From assembly GCA_964019425.1 (NCBI GenBank), contig OZ025787.1, forward strand, positions 1,240,001 through 1,304,000: DNA of 64,000 bases, read 5' to 3'. Made by a program: the position numbers and the translations under genes. Source of the DNA: Flectonema sp. DT1601 (Eukaryota > Euglenozoa > Diplonemea > Diplonemida > Diplonemidae). The notes beneath the pieces were generated by a model. That model was not told the DNA's origin. It made no database searches and worked only from the letters and a program-made list of their open reading frames with translations. Positions 1 through 11,500 of this stretch are shown in pieces; position 1 is the stretch's first letter; each line of letters begins with the position of its first letter.

Positions 1-1388
1 GAGTGCCATCGTAAAAGAAGGGGGGAATTTTTTTTTTTTTTTTTGTGTGTTTTTCTTTTTTAAACAAAAATAAAATTCGTCCCTTGGTTGCTAGACAGCG
101 TGAGTTTCGTGTGCAATATATTCTGTTCTTCCTTCTTAGGAAATACGTAATGTGCACAAAACAAAGCTGTCCTGATTCAAAAACTGCGAACTTTGTACAA
201 AATTTTTTGTAGGCGTTTCATTGATTTTGAGTTACTTTCTGACATCTTTTTTTCTCTCTGTTTTTTTTTTGTATGAAGTTTGACGATTTCGTGCAATTTG
301 CCAAAAAAAACTCACTTCATTAGCAACTCTCTGATTATAAACAATTAACAATAGTAGCCACCCTGTAAGGGTTAAGAGGTTTATGACTTGTTCATTTCGT
401 CACACCTAAAAGACGACAACAAACTTTTTTTTTTTTTGGAGGGGGAAAAAAAAAAAAAAAAAATCATGCGAGGGAATACCACTTGTTGTTGGTCTTTCTG
501 AGCATCGATTATATTTTATGCCTTTTTTCTTTTTTTTTTTTTCCCCCCACTATGATGTATATTTTTTTTTGCATTTAACAAGTATTGTAAGAACGAAAAA
601 GAATGTTGGCAGCACACGTAAACCTCCTTTAGCTTTATCAGTTTAAGTCGGTTCACGGTTTCGTGCACAAACAAAAAATCACAGTGTTATATCATTATTT
701 TCTGTATAGTTGAAGTTAAAGCCAATTCTTTTTTTTTTTTGTAGTTTCTTAGTTAGTACACATCCTCATTGGCATTTCTGTGAGTGATTTTGGCTGTTCT
801 TATATTTTTCATGCCTTACGGGTATTAGCTTTTCTGAATTTACAGAAATTAATCAAAGAAAAAAAAAAAAAAAAATTCTATTTAATTTTTTCGTAGCCGG
901 TAGACTTTAGGTTGCTAGCTAGTGAACGTCTATTAATACCCATCGCTTGCTGTTGTTCTTTGAGTGATAGGTTCACCTCTTTTTGTTTTTTTTTATTACG
1001 ATCTCTTTGATTTAATTTACTTTAACTCTCTTTGTAATTTATGTTCTTTTTTGATAAGGTTCTGTCTTTTTTTCTATGTGAAAAAGCAAACCTGTTACTA
1101 CCAAGGTAGTTGTTATCGTATTGGCATTCATTAGGAAAGGTTAAAAATGCAGTAACCCCACCATACAACTATACTTTTTTGATCGAAACTGCCATCCACG
1201 TTTTGTTACGCGAGTGGTAAGGATCCTTTTTTTTTTTTTGTTTATTTAAATCTTGAGTGTGCTTAACTCAGGTCATTGTTGGTTAGTTTTGTTGTATTCT
1301 CACTCGGATACTACTATTAACAATGAACAATTTAAAGTTTGAAAACTATTTTTTCCCTTCCAGCTCATTACCAAAAAAACAAGTATCT
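1..1388. other. Intergenic stretch before the first gene
   Basis: No gene is visible on either strand. The stretch is AT-rich, with many T runs and A runs of 10 to 20 bases, and contains copy 1 of the four-copy dispersed repeat (571-730). Its last 40 bases contain a pyrimidine tract ending in CAG at about 1361, a good trans-splice acceptor for the first gene. Confidence 0.7.
571..730 (+). repeat. Dispersed repeat family A, copy 1
   Basis: Begins GCATTTAACAAGTATTGTAA directly after a T run and continues through TTTAAGTCGGTTCACGG to AGCCAATTCTT. The same sequence recurs at 32728, 51847 and 55099, always on the same strand, between genes and directly after T-rich sequence. Read on the other strand, each copy would end in TGC followed by an A run, as a SINE does. 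No clear Pol III A or B box was found. Confidence 0.8.
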
Positions 1389-2429
1389 ATGACAGATAGG
1401 CAAAAGGTATACCTGCGAAAGCATGACGTACCACTGATATTAGATAATATTGTTAGACAGATGTTGGAAGATAAACCAGCCAAACCCTTTAGTTATGTTG
1501 TACAGCAGTTGAAAGCCGTTCAGGAAAAAGCTGGAGGAAAGGTATGTTCAGTTTGTATATTTCAGAAATAGAAAAAAAAAAAGATTTAAAAAAAAAAAAA
1601 AAAAACTTCAGCCTGCCGAGGAGAACAAGGACAAGGAAAACACTCCGAAAGAAGAACCGATTGATTTGTCAAAAATGACTACCGATGACCAAGAAAAAAT
1701 CATCAAAATTCAAGCTCAATATCGCGGAGGCAAAGCCCGAAATGAAGTTAACACCATGAAGAAAGACAAACCCGCTTCATCTTCTGACAAAGAAAACAAA
1801 AAGGCAGAGACTGACCTCGACACAGAAGGCTGGAGCACAGAAGACAAAGATAAATTAGTTAAAATTCAAGCCAGATATAGAGGTGGTAAGGGACGAAAAG
1901 CAGCGGAAGAAAAGAAGGCCGTATGTAACTTTAATTTATCATAAATCAGAGCGTGAATTCACACTCAAAAACAACAATACCACAACAGGCAAAACCCGAC
2001 GAACCAACCCCAAAAGAAGGTGCTAGTGATAAACCAGAAGAATCAAATAAAGAGGAGGAGGTTTGTTACCTTAAAATTAATATCATATCCAATACTAATT
2101 TATGAATCATAAATCAACACAACAAAATACAGAAACCTGCAGAAGGTGACAAACCGGAAGAAAAGAAGGAAGCAGCCGCTGAGGAAAAAAAAATCGACGA
2201 CGAGAAACCTGCTGAGAGCACACCAGTAGCAGAGAAAAAAGAAGGTGCTGCCGAAGAAAAGAAGGAAGACGGACCCACGGAGAAAAAAGAAGAACCGAGT
2301 CCCGAGAAAAAGGAAGAAAACACCGAAGAGAAGAAGGAGGAAGCGGCACCTGAAAACGAAGCTAAAAAAGAGGAACAGAAAAAGGAGGAGGAAGAGAAGA
2401 AACCAGAAGAAGCCGAGAAAAAAGAATAA
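1389..2429 (+). CDS. RIIa/Dpy-30-type docking domain protein with two IQ motifs, probably axonemal
   Basis: Four exons by GT-AG splicing: 1389-1541, 1612-1920, 1989-2060 and 2133-2429, all joined in phase 0, giving 276 aa. The start chosen is the ATG at 1389 (MTDRQKVYL); an in-frame ATG at 1323 lies upstream of the pyrimidine-rich acceptor at about 1361 and would be lost from a trans-spliced mRNA. Residues 5-48 look like an RIIa-type dimerisation/docking helix pair (VPLILDNIVRQMLEDKP...PFSYVVQQL), as in axonemal proteins such as the radial-spoke RSP7/RSP11 type. Two IQ-like calmodulin-binding motifs follow (IIKIQAQYRGGKARNE, LVKIQARYRGGKGRK). The last 120 residues are almost only E, K, P and A. 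Family knowledge suggests an A-kinase-anchor or calmodulin-linked flagellar role. The domain calls are good; the axonemal location is inference. Confidence 0.8.
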
Positions 2430-3584
2430 TTGATACTGCCTGATGCTGATTATTGCTAATGTTACTCTGTACCTGTTCCTTGGGTGAATATATAACTGAG
2501 TTGTTCCTCACTACCGTGTCGCAACACCAGTCACATATATGAGACGACCGATTTTCCCTTCCCACTTGTGATGCTACAAAGTCTACCTGTTTAGGGGAAG
2601 GCGTTCTCAACATACTCTTGGAGTATTTTTTTATTTTCATTTTTCATTTTTTTTTTCTTCTAGTGAAAGTTAAGAAAGGTTACCCAACCTAACAACAGTA
2701 CACCAAATCAATTCAAAACATCCGATTCGATGCATTGCCATACCGTACTGCGCTGCAGTCGAGCTTTCATTTTGAATGCACTCCCCTACACGCTTTCGTA
2801 GCCCAAGGGGAAAGCAAAATTGCAAAAAAAAAAAAAAAGACCTACCAGCTTGAGAGGGTAGCACCTGCTTTATGCATTTACTAGTTTTTATTTGACTCTT
2901 AGTAAAGAGGAAAGCCGCCCGAAAGGGTTGCGCGAACAAGAAAGGGAATGTGAAATGTGTGATTGAAATTGTTATAAAAGAAAAAAAATATGCAGATATA
3001 AATATTTCCGCATTCTGTACCCTATTAAAAAAATTATAAAATTCCCCCGATGGGTCCTATTGGGTGGGGGCGATTTTTTATACCTTGTTGGGAATATAAC
3101 AAGCTAGGTATCCTGTATATGAAGGTGAATAAGAGCTCCTTTTTTCTTTTTTTTTCTTTTACTTTTCACTGCAATTCACAGGAACTGAAAAAAAAAAAAA
3201 AAAAAAGGTCCTGCATTCTCACGAGAAAAAAAAAACTACGTTTATTTATTTCTTAACGCCCCTTTCCTTTTCCCATCCTCTTGTTTCTCGTTGTCACATA
3301 GTTCGAATCCAAGAAAGAAAAAAAAAAAAAAAAATACCCAACAAACCGAATGTACTTAGCAACACAAAGAAACTTATGAAAAAAAGAATTGATTATTTTA
3401 ATTTAATTTTGATCTCCGACAGATGTTAAATTGAATACGGGAATAGGGCACCACACTATGCTAATTCACGACAAGGAGTAGAGTGAATTCTAATAATAAA
3501 AATATAATATTTGTTTTCCCCTACTTCAGACTGATAAAGGTGAGAGCAGAGAGACCTGAACATCAACACAACAACAAAACTAAA
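2430..3584. other. Intergenic stretch, no gene seen
   Basis: The 3' region of the RIIa gene and the leader of the next one. It is homopolymer-rich. Apparent short reading frames on the minus strand at 2107-2940 are the reverse of A-rich coding or 3' UTR sequence and have no family features. A pyrimidine tract ending in TTCAG at about 3529 is the likely trans-splice site of the next gene. Confidence 0.6.
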
Positions 3585-5747
3585 ATGGAACAGGTGGATA
3601 GCAGGTGTCCCGTGTTTAAATACCTCGTAACATATGGAACTCACGAGTTTCTCTCTGGTGAGCTGCAAGGATCTGTGTCATACACTGTGGCTCAATTCTT
3701 AACTTTCTTAATGAATGCGAATGAGTCAATACTTCAACTCAACGACGGCACTGGCAGCTCTCTCAATGAAATGTGGACTGAAATTGTTGTCGGTCAGGAA
3801 AAGTTAAAAATAACAGCTCACTCTGAATTCCAACGAGAGAAGGCGATTGAACTCCGTTTGGGTGACTTACTTGGCATCGCTGCTCATCATCATTGCATGT
3901 TTATAAGATTTCATTACAATGCGTTACCACCTGTGGGTGTCGATACTAATTATAAGAAACGATTGAATCAATTTTATGCTATGTACGATGCTACTAAATT
4001 AGTAATAGTTGATAGAATGTTGTATCATGCAAGAGGTTTTGAAGAAATTCTAATGGCTGAACTGTCAAGAAGGTACGGACCAGAACCAGCACCGTCAATT
4101 GACATCAGATTTCGAGATCGTTTAACAGCATTCTACCATCATTACAATCCATCAAAGGTACCTGATGTTTATGATATTCTAGCGTCGTATATTGGTGCAG
4201 AGGAACAACTCTTATCAGCGTTAGTTGCTAAGTATGGACCTGAACCAGTTATTTTGGGTTCAGACGCCGGTTCTGATGACAGTTTCACGTACACCAATGA
4301 TAGTGAAAAAAGCGACGTTGATCCTCATCCGTTATCAGTTCCTTTAATGCCTTTTATAACTCCACTTCATGACTATGAGCTCCCCAGTGCTGATGTTGGT
4401 GACTTCGCTGCTGATGTTCATTTTTGGGATAATTTTGTAAATCAAATGCCGTCAACAGAAGAACCAGGAACTGGAATTAACTGCAATCAACAACTGCTAC
4501 AACAGTTTATGAGATCTTATCCAATCTTGTTTCCACATATTGTTACCGTTACGTGTCCTTTTAAGGAACAAGTGTTCAGAGGGTCGAATGAGTTTTGGGA
4601 ATATGTGAAGGCCCGAAGCGACGCCAACACCGAAGACGTAGCTGCTGCAGTCCCAAGTCACGTTGTAAGATGCGTGTCTAGTCTTGATGTTGTTACAGAT
4701 GCTGTGTTATTGACTCGTAGAGAATGGCAACATTTAGTTGATGATTGGGAAACAGCTCATAATTTAGAAAGAAGAGTTAAAGTTGGTTCTGTTGCAGTTG
4801 ATGGAGATCCGAGTGATTTACTTCAATTACCTCCGAGACCACCTCCAGTAATACCACCACCTCCACCACCTGTTGTGGAACAAAAGAAAATTCAAACCAT
4901 AGCAACTACTGAAACACAAACTGATGCGTTGCCTGAGCCGGTTGAACTGACTCCGGAACCGTCTGAAATCTCAGAACCGACACCTGTTATTGCACCAGCA
5001 GTGACAACTCCTCCAAAGTTAAGACTTGCTCATGCGAGTGGTTCTGCTCTTCCTGTTGCGTGGCCTGTTGCTACCTTAGCAAACTCATCACCTCGTAGGT
5101 ATGGATTCGATGATGATAAACACGCTCCTCCAGTAGCTGGTGATGATACAATGGAACCTTACTTAAGAGCAGCACTCATGCAGGCAAAGTCTAAATCAAC
5201 ACCGCAGACAACACCAAATAGAACTTTTGAAACCCAAACAACAAATTGGATACCACCTTCAGTAAACCCTATACTATCAGGTAAGACTGGTCCATGTCCA
5301 AGAAAGATAGTTGAAGGACCTCCTCCTCCAGTTCTTCCACAGACTAGACAAATTGATAGAAGAGAACCATCAACAAGTGCAGCTCAAAATCCATTTCTCG
5401 CAACGTATGCTACGATGCCGACGATGAAGGTTACTAAATCACCTGCCCTTTCAGCAACGAATACTGTTAGCGGTAAGGGTTGGGTTCAACCTTTGAGTGC
5501 CAGCACTGGTTCTGATTTCATGGAATTACTGAATGCTAATGAGAATACTCACAATTCTCGAGTTCCCCAACAGACACCTGTTAGACGAACTCCTGTTGGT
5601 ACTTCACCTTATAAACATCAATCACCTGCTTATCAATCAACAGCTTCTAGAAATAATAATAAAGCAAGCAGAAGCGGTTCTGGTGCATCCAGAGACCGCT
5701 ATTGGAAAGCGTTCTTAAAAGAAATGCAGTCCCTAACCAAAGGTTAG
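3585..5747 (+). CDS. YGPEP-repeat protein with proline-rich tail, function unknown
   Basis: Single exon, 720 aa. The start is the first ATG (MEQVDSRCPV) after the acceptor CTACTTCAG at about 3529, behind an AC-rich leader. Two tandem copies of a 44-residue helical repeat lie at residues 125-168 and 178-221. Each runs R-L-x2-F-Y-x2-Y ... E-E-x-L-x3-L-x2-(R/K)YGPEP. I know this repeat from many kinetoplastid proteins of the cytoskeleton and flagellum, where its function is not defined. Residues about 400-720 are low in order, rich in P, T and S, with a PPRPPPVIPPPPPP block near 425. The C-terminus has a basic SRDRYWKAF segment; a similar SKDRYW occurs near the end of the protein at 53903-54723. 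The repeat is seen directly; a structural role is inference. Confidence 0.7.
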   Translation: MEQVDSRCPVFKYLVTYGTHEFLSGELQGSVSYTVAQFLTFLMNANESILQLNDGTGSSLNEMWTEIVVGQEKLKITAHSEFQREKAIELRLGDLLGIAAHHHCMFIRFHYNALPPVGVDTNYKKRLNQFYAMYDATKLVIVDRMLYHARGFEEILMAELSRRYGPEPAPSIDIRFRDRLTAFYHHYNPSKVPDVYDILASYIGAEEQLLSALVAKYGPEPVILGSDAGSDDSFTYTNDSEKSDVDPHPLSVPLMPFITPLHDYELPSADVGDFAADVHFWDNFVNQMPSTEEPGTGINCNQQLLQQFMRSYPILFPHIVTVTCPFKEQVFRGSNEFWEYVKARSDANTEDVAAAVPSHVVRCVSSLDVVTDAVLLTRREWQHLVDDWETAHNLERRVKVGSVAVDGDPSDLLQLPPRPPPVIPPPPPPVVEQKKIQTIATTETQTDALPEPVELTPEPSEISEPTPVIAPAVTTPPKLRLAHASGSALPVAWPVATLANSSPRRYGFDDDKHAPPVAGDDTMEPYLRAALMQAKSKSTPQTTPNRTFETQTTNWIPPSVNPILSGKTGPCPRKIVEGPPPPVLPQTRQIDRREPSTSAAQNPFLATYATMPTMKVTKSPALSATNTVSGKGWVQPLSASTGSDFMELLNANENTHNSRVPQQTPVRRTPVGTSPYKHQSPAYQSTASRNNNKASRSGSGASRDRYWKAFLKEMQSLTKG

Positions 5748-6340
5748 TAATGTCACTATCACCACACAAATGATGCTAAATTCAGAAGGTGCCTTGACAT
5801 TGAACTTTTATTAGGTCAGACTTCCTATTTTTTCCTCCTTTTCCTTCGATACTCCTTTATTAGATAGTAGAGACTGGTCTCTTCCCTATTGGGTTCAGCA
5901 TTGCGGTGTTTACTTTACTTTATTTTGTTATTATTATTATTTTTTTTTTGCACCGACAGAAGTCGGAGAAGAAACTTCAGATTAAAGAGCCGTTTATTTT
6001 ATTATGTTGAGTTGTTTAGTAATACTGTTTGCGATCGAGGCGTTGTCTGAAATGTTTTTTTTTTTTTTTTTTTGAATTCTGATAGAAGTTATTTTAATAT
6101 TAGTTACTGTTTAGCTTTCTCTCCCAAAATTGTACCGTTTTTTCTTTTCCTCCTTTCCAATCCCCTTCCCCTATTGATGTTTTTTTTTGTATAAATCTAT
6201 TTTGGTATTTCTGTTAAATGTTGTATTTCGAATTTAGTTTGTTGTGAAGTAGTTTGTTCAATTTTTCTTCTTTTTTCAACTAAACAGACCTCTATTAGCA
6301 GTGGAGTTACTTTGTACAACAAAACAGGTCTCACACATGA
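5748..6340. other. Intergenic stretch with repeat family C copy
   Basis: T-rich spacer between the YGPEP protein and the SMYD gene. It holds one copy of a 38-bp repeat (5969-6008) and an acceptor at about 6287 preceded by a strong pyrimidine tract. No gene seen on either strand; the minus-strand open frame at 6197-6559 overlaps the SMYD coding region and has no recognisable features. Confidence 0.6.
5969..6008 (+). repeat. Dispersed repeat family C, copy 1
   Basis: Contains CAGATTAAAGAGCCGTTTAT and continues TTTATTATGT. The same string, with one base missing, occurs at 39008-39046. Both copies lie between genes in the same orientation. Confidence 0.6.
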
Positions 6341-7324
6341 ATGGATACGGAACATCAACCAGAGCATTGTTTTAATGAAAAAATTCGTGTTGAGGAGCTT
6401 CCTGGTAAAGGAAACGGTGTCGTCGCTGTAAAGGATCTGCCATCTGATTTCTGTGTTGCCAGGGAAGAACCCATAGCGTGGTGTATTGATCCAAAATATG
6501 ATGGAAAAGTTTGCACTGGATGTCTCTCTGCAGAAGTAGGTTTGAAAACTTGTGAACAATGTGGCTATGGAGGATGTTGTTTAAATTGTGAAGAAGGAGA
6601 TGTAATGAATCACGATACCAGTGAGTGCAACGCTTTTATGAAAATAAATTCATCAGTCCAAGAACAGTGTACTGACGGATGGAGACCTGCTGATCTAATA
6701 TTATTGTGTAGAATGCTAGTTAAGTTTTACAGAGCTTGTGATTCATCACATTCAGTATGGAAATTATCATCACAAGACTGCAGTGATGGCGACAAATTAC
6801 AATTTAGAACCACAGCTGCGTCGATTGCGTCTGCGGCGATCGACTGCAACATCACCGACATGCAAAAACTTGTTGTAATAATTGAAACAAACTGCTACTC
6901 CTTATCACTAAGAGTTCATTATAGACCACTAACAGAAGGTGACGATTTGATTAGTGTTGATGAAGATTTTAATTCAGTCGGTATCGCAACGTATTACTCT
7001 TTATCGATGTTCAACCACAGCTGTACTCCAAACATTGTTAAGATACCAAATGGACTTAGTATGACTTTAGTTACAGTGTCACCGGTATTATCAAATACAG
7101 AAATATGTCACTCGTACGTATCTCCACAGCAGTCGTCTTCCCGTAGACGAGAAGAGCTACTTCACAGTTGGGGTTTTGAATGTTTGTGTGAGAGATGTAC
7201 AGATGCTACATGCATGTGGTCAATCACTAATGTCTGCAGCTGTGGTGGTTTATACATACGAGATCCTGAAGATTGCAGTGTCGGAATATGTCATTATTGT
7301 GGAGAATGGGCTGATGAACTGTAA
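6341..7324 (+). CDS. SMYD-family SET/MYND lysine methyltransferase
   Basis: Single exon, 327 aa. A split SET domain starts near residue 14 (PGKGNGVVAVKDLP, the usual N-terminal SET strand). It is interrupted by a MYND-type zinc finger at residues 58-96 (CTGC ... CEQC ... CCLNC ... H ... C). The SET core resumes with SMFNHSCTPN at 222-231, the S-adenosylmethionine and pseudoknot motif, then the tyrosine-containing segment EICHSYVSP, and ends with the post-SET cysteines FECLCERC (279-286) plus a further Cys cluster. SMYD enzymes methylate lysines of histones and other proteins. The last SET strand reads NTEICHSY rather than the common GEEIxxSY. An ATG out of frame by one base lies four bases upstream (6337) and would start a 12-codon overlapping reading frame, so start choice may lower translation. 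Family call firm; substrate unknown. Confidence 0.88.
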   Translation: MDTEHQPEHCFNEKIRVEELPGKGNGVVAVKDLPSDFCVAREEPIAWCIDPKYDGKVCTGCLSAEVGLKTCEQCGYGGCCLNCEEGDVMNHDTSECNAFMKINSSVQEQCTDGWRPADLILLCRMLVKFYRACDSSHSVWKLSSQDCSDGDKLQFRTTAASIASAAIDCNITDMQKLVVIIETNCYSLSLRVHYRPLTEGDDLISVDEDFNSVGIATYYSLSMFNHSCTPNIVKIPNGLSMTLVTVSPVLSNTEICHSYVSPQQSSSRRREELLHSWGFECLCERCTDATCMWSITNVCSCGGLYIRDPEDCSVGICHYCGEWADEL

Positions 7325-7479
7325 AGCAAAAAATAAAAAAATAAAATAGAGGACAACCCTCTCTACCCTATCTTTATCAACGTTTACTGTTTACGTCGTA
7401 AACCTTTGAGGAATTGATCCGCCCTCGTGAATGTTGAGATACTTTTTGTGTTCATAACAATTACTACGCTACTCAGTAA

Positions 7480-8448
7480 ATGTATCCTTTCCCTTTTAAT
7501 AAAAATGGAATCGTTTATGTCAAAGGATGTGGAGGTCGAAACAGATCTAAAATGTACCCAACCAGTGATGAGGTAAAAGGATTAGGAGAGATCGCACCGA
7601 GAGAAGGAAAAGTTGTTGTTGATTGGCCAAGTCCGAGAAATACGTCATCATTTCTACGAGAGTTGATGGAGAGAATGGAAGCAGCATGGTGTCTGGGTAA
7701 AGTTCAGTATAGCATAACACCTCATGAAAATAATAAAAATATCCCTGGTGGGGTTGTGTCACCCCTAACTGATCTTTTACTGTGGTATTCACCTGAAGGC
7801 ACATCCACAATAGCAGTCCGAAGCATCCCTCTTCACCCAATAGAGTACGACGGCGTCTGGTGGTACAAACAACCTGACACATCCAAACAAAATAATACCA
7901 CGTCACTCATTACTCTTTACGTTTTACTCCCAGAACCGGAACCTTACAATCCGAGACGGCTACATATGAAGTGTAAGTTAAAAGAAGCAGTTTATTTCTT
8001 ACCAGTATTGCATTCAAATACTGAACATCAAAGCAGTTGGTCATTTCCAATGAGAGTTATGAAAGAAAAGATAATGAACAAAGTTAGATCGTGTGTATGC
8101 AGAATGAATAGTTGTCTTCATCAGACTTATGCGAGTATGGTAATACCAGGATCGAGACTTCATGATCTGGCTGATGTTTTTAAAGCGGAGTTAAACATAA
8201 AGGATATCATCACTGACAAGACACCAGGTGAACAGATTATTACTCGAGCAGTCTCTCCTTTAATTGGATCAACAAAGCCATCAATTAATAACACAAGTAA
8301 CTGTCCTATATGTTCACAATACGTATCAGATATATCTCATCACATGATTGAATCACATTGGAGATCTGAAATTAGTTCCTCAGCTCTCTCTGACTTAGAT
8401 GTGAGTAACGTCTTATCAAGTGAAGATTCAAAGTGGTTGGGACTTTAA
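7480..8448 (+). CDS. Unknown protein with a C-terminal C2H2-type zinc finger
   Basis: Single exon, 322 aa, starting MYPFPFNKNG three bases after a CTCAG acceptor, so the leader would be only the spliced leader plus TAA. I recognise no family over the first 270 residues, which are globular in composition (many W, P and charged residues). One C2H2-like finger sits near residues 275-293 (CPICSQYVSDISHHMIESH), with C-x2-C and H-x4-H spacing typical of a single degenerate finger. No signal peptide or membrane segment. A nucleic-acid or protein-binding role is only suggested by the finger. Confidence 0.6.
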   Translation: MYPFPFNKNGIVYVKGCGGRNRSKMYPTSDEVKGLGEIAPREGKVVVDWPSPRNTSSFLRELMERMEAAWCLGKVQYSITPHENNKNIPGGVVSPLTDLLLWYSPEGTSTIAVRSIPLHPIEYDGVWWYKQPDTSKQNNTTSLITLYVLLPEPEPYNPRRLHMKCKLKEAVYFLPVLHSNTEHQSSWSFPMRVMKEKIMNKVRSCVCRMNSCLHQTYASMVIPGSRLHDLADVFKAELNIKDIITDKTPGEQIITRAVSPLIGSTKPSINNTSNCPICSQYVSDISHHMIESHWRSEISSSALSDLDVSNVLSSEDSKWLGL

Positions 8449-8585
8449 TTTTATTTACACCACCGCCATTTACACGGTTGTTATCCTCCTCTACTTATCT
8501 GGTTTATTGAATTGTGAATGTTTTGTCTGACTTATTTCTTTTCTTCCCATCTACAAATACAGACACCGTAATAATTGATATTAAA

Positions 8586-11500
8586 ATGTCATTGAAGTTA
8601 TTCATAACACATATCAACATACTCACAGTGATGAGTGCCTACACAATTGTGTCTCAAGATCCTTTGCTATCCGTTGATTCAGTCATGAAGGGGACTACTA
8701 TGGTGGTTGAGTTCACAGATGTAAATGGCTGTCATTCAGTTCGGTTGAAAAACTTGAATGAGATCGCCTACTGTAGAGACACTGAACTTGACATTCCTTT
8801 ATTATGTGATCAGCTGTGTAGATGTACCGTCGCTGTTCCTTTAGCTCTTGAGACAAGATTAATCGGTTTATGCAAGGGAAGAGAACAACTTGCAATAAGC
8901 AATAGAATTATAACGGCTGAAAATGTGTGGGACGGCTTTACATTATCACCTACTGGAGTACAGTCAGAATACGACTTAGAAATTACTGGGGCACATCTTC
9001 TAACTCAACCTACTGGAATCCACTACGCGCTTTCTATTATGAGAGATTGTAGTGTATTTGATAATGAAGGGATCGTATCGAATGTTGGTATGCAAAATGG
9101 AATATATAAAAAAAATGGAATCAGAATTACGCTAACAGGCGTCATCGGACTTTGTATATCAAGAGATGCTGTCTCATGGAGTTCCTATTCAGAAGGTATT
9201 CTGCTTGGCGAGGATCTAATTTCTTCGTATTCAGCTGACACTCCAAATCAACAATCGGCATTCGTAGTCACATTTCATGCTGCTCCGTCATCGGTTGGGA
9301 TTGTTCACCAATTTGTATTTTCTGTTAAGAGTGAGACGCAAGGGTTAACGCAGTTCTTTAACGTACCAGTGATAAGTCACAACTCAACAGTAGTTGTTGT
9401 AAATTATATATTGATCGGACCACTGCCTATACCTTTGGAAGTACATCCAGCTGTGTCGGTAAATGGAAATAGTTATAATGTATTGTTGGGAACGTTAGTT
9501 GTTCCGAGTTGTCTTTCTGGTTATGACTTTAGTCAAGTGAGTAGAATGTGTGAAACGTGTCCAAATTTATGTTCTGGAAACGGTTATTGCGATGGAGGTA
9601 CTTGCGTTTGTAGTCATCCTTATACAGGTGATTCTTGTTCGACGTATATTCTTGCTGGAGTTAGAATAACAAATGTTCATCAAAATCTTGACACAGACTT
9701 CTCAATCGACACTCTCGCTGTTGATTTCACCATCCTTGACTTCTCTAATCAAAGCTCTGTAATTATAAATTATCAAATAATAAGTTACATTGGAACAACA
9801 TTATTCTATCAACAGTCTGTTATAGCTGGTACTGATAGACAGACGATTACAATTAACACAACTGAAAATATCATTGGTGATGTTACTGTTCGGATATACA
9901 CAAGTAAAATAGGCGATTACAAAGACAGCGTTGTTGTTGAGGGTTTGTATCGTGTGAAAAAAACCTTGTTTGAACCTGAGATAAAATTACCTGGGTTGGA
10001 CATCGTTGTTGAACCAGACATGGGAGAGTTAATCTTTGAATATATCAACAGAGGATACCCTCATTCGAATATTATAATTTACTACTCAGCTAAGTTAGTC
10101 AGTGACATTAGGAATATCAATATAGTTAACGAAACTTTCAATCAAGCAATTCCCATATTATCTTTATTGAAGACAATAAACCCCATCCTGAGAGGAACTT
10201 ATATAATCAATAGTCATGCTTGTCCTAATTCGATAGAAGACAATAAACGATACTGTTGTTCTAACATGGTAGATAAAACTGTTGTGGTTAAAGAGAAAAG
10301 TAGGATTCCAATAATTGAAACGTTTGGATTGAATCATTCTTCCTTTGGGAACTCTTTTATTGATTCTTGTGAGATGAGGTCAAGTGTGAGTGATCGATTC
10401 GGAATCGGAAAAATAATAATATCGACGACGATGGAGGATTCACTTTTATTTGATTCGGTTTCATTAGGATTTGTAAGTAGTTATAAACAACATGGACAAG
10501 GTCAATACTCGATATATTCACGATTCTTAAACACGACAGACAGTTATTTCTTGCCAAGTGATGTCGTTAATTTCAATTTTACGATTTACATTAAAACCCC
10601 GGAATGTCAATACAGTTCATCTTTTGGTTCAGTTTTTCCAATCGGAGAATACGCTTTGAATTCGTTAAGTGTAAACTATCACTCTGTTGTTGTTGTTTTA
10701 AAGACTTTGACAGAGACTGGACATCTTCAGGAAGTAACACATGATGATCCTGCGAGTACTCTTTCATTCAGACAACCGGGTTTTTATAAAATAAGCTGCA
10801 AGACTATACCCGTGGCGGGAATGGATTACAACATTGAATCTGGTGTTCAATTTTCAGAATTTATAGTACAAAAAAAACTTTTGATGCCAACTATATCGGT
10901 TGTTAACTTTGATGAATTTGCAACAGTTTCAGCTCAGAATAGTGAAACTGGCATCGCGTTACTCAATTCTGAACTACGACCTCGAGAATACCAACTTCAT
11001 GGTGAGATAAATATGACAACACAGGGACGTCACGATGTTCAGGTGTACACTCTGTCTCTGAACGATTCTTTTTTTATTAATAGTGATACAAAGTCTGTCA
11101 CTGTGACCGTTTTTAAAAAGACACCAACACCAATAATCACCACCACTGGAGTATCTTATACGGACGTTAACAGTTTTATTAACGAAGTAGAGATAGCTGT
11201 GAGTGTGTTTAGGTCTTTGGGGAGTTCAGTTCCGATTTCAAATAGTCTTTTGAACGTGACGATGAATGGAATTGTATTCTCAGATGCAGTGATGAGAATT
11301 TCACATCCAGGAAGGCATCTCATAACAATTACAGTTCTGTTTTTAGAATCGGATTTATACTTACCGAGTAACAGTGTTGTTGTTGAAATTTTTATTTATA
11401 AAAAATTACTGCCCTGCGAAGTAATTGCATCATCTGATGAGACTGACAGTACTGCCGGATGGATGTTGAACTTTGCTGACGTTTCAATGTCGAGTTTAAA

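Noticed and set aside
571-730. Family A repeat as tRNA-derived SINE or spliced-leader RNA gene
   Set aside because: The GGTTCACGG segment does not fit a B box well, and none of the spliced-leader sequences I know was seen; kept as an unassigned repeat.
1323-1388. Longer N-terminus for the RIIa protein from the ATG at 1323
   Set aside because: It lies upstream of a strong pyrimidine-AG acceptor at about 1361, and the extension breaks the RIIa N-terminus; the ATG at 1389 fits better.
3295-3315. B-box-like GTTCGAATCC suggesting a tRNA
   Set aside because: The flanking bases cannot form a T stem or an acceptor stem, and no A box is present.
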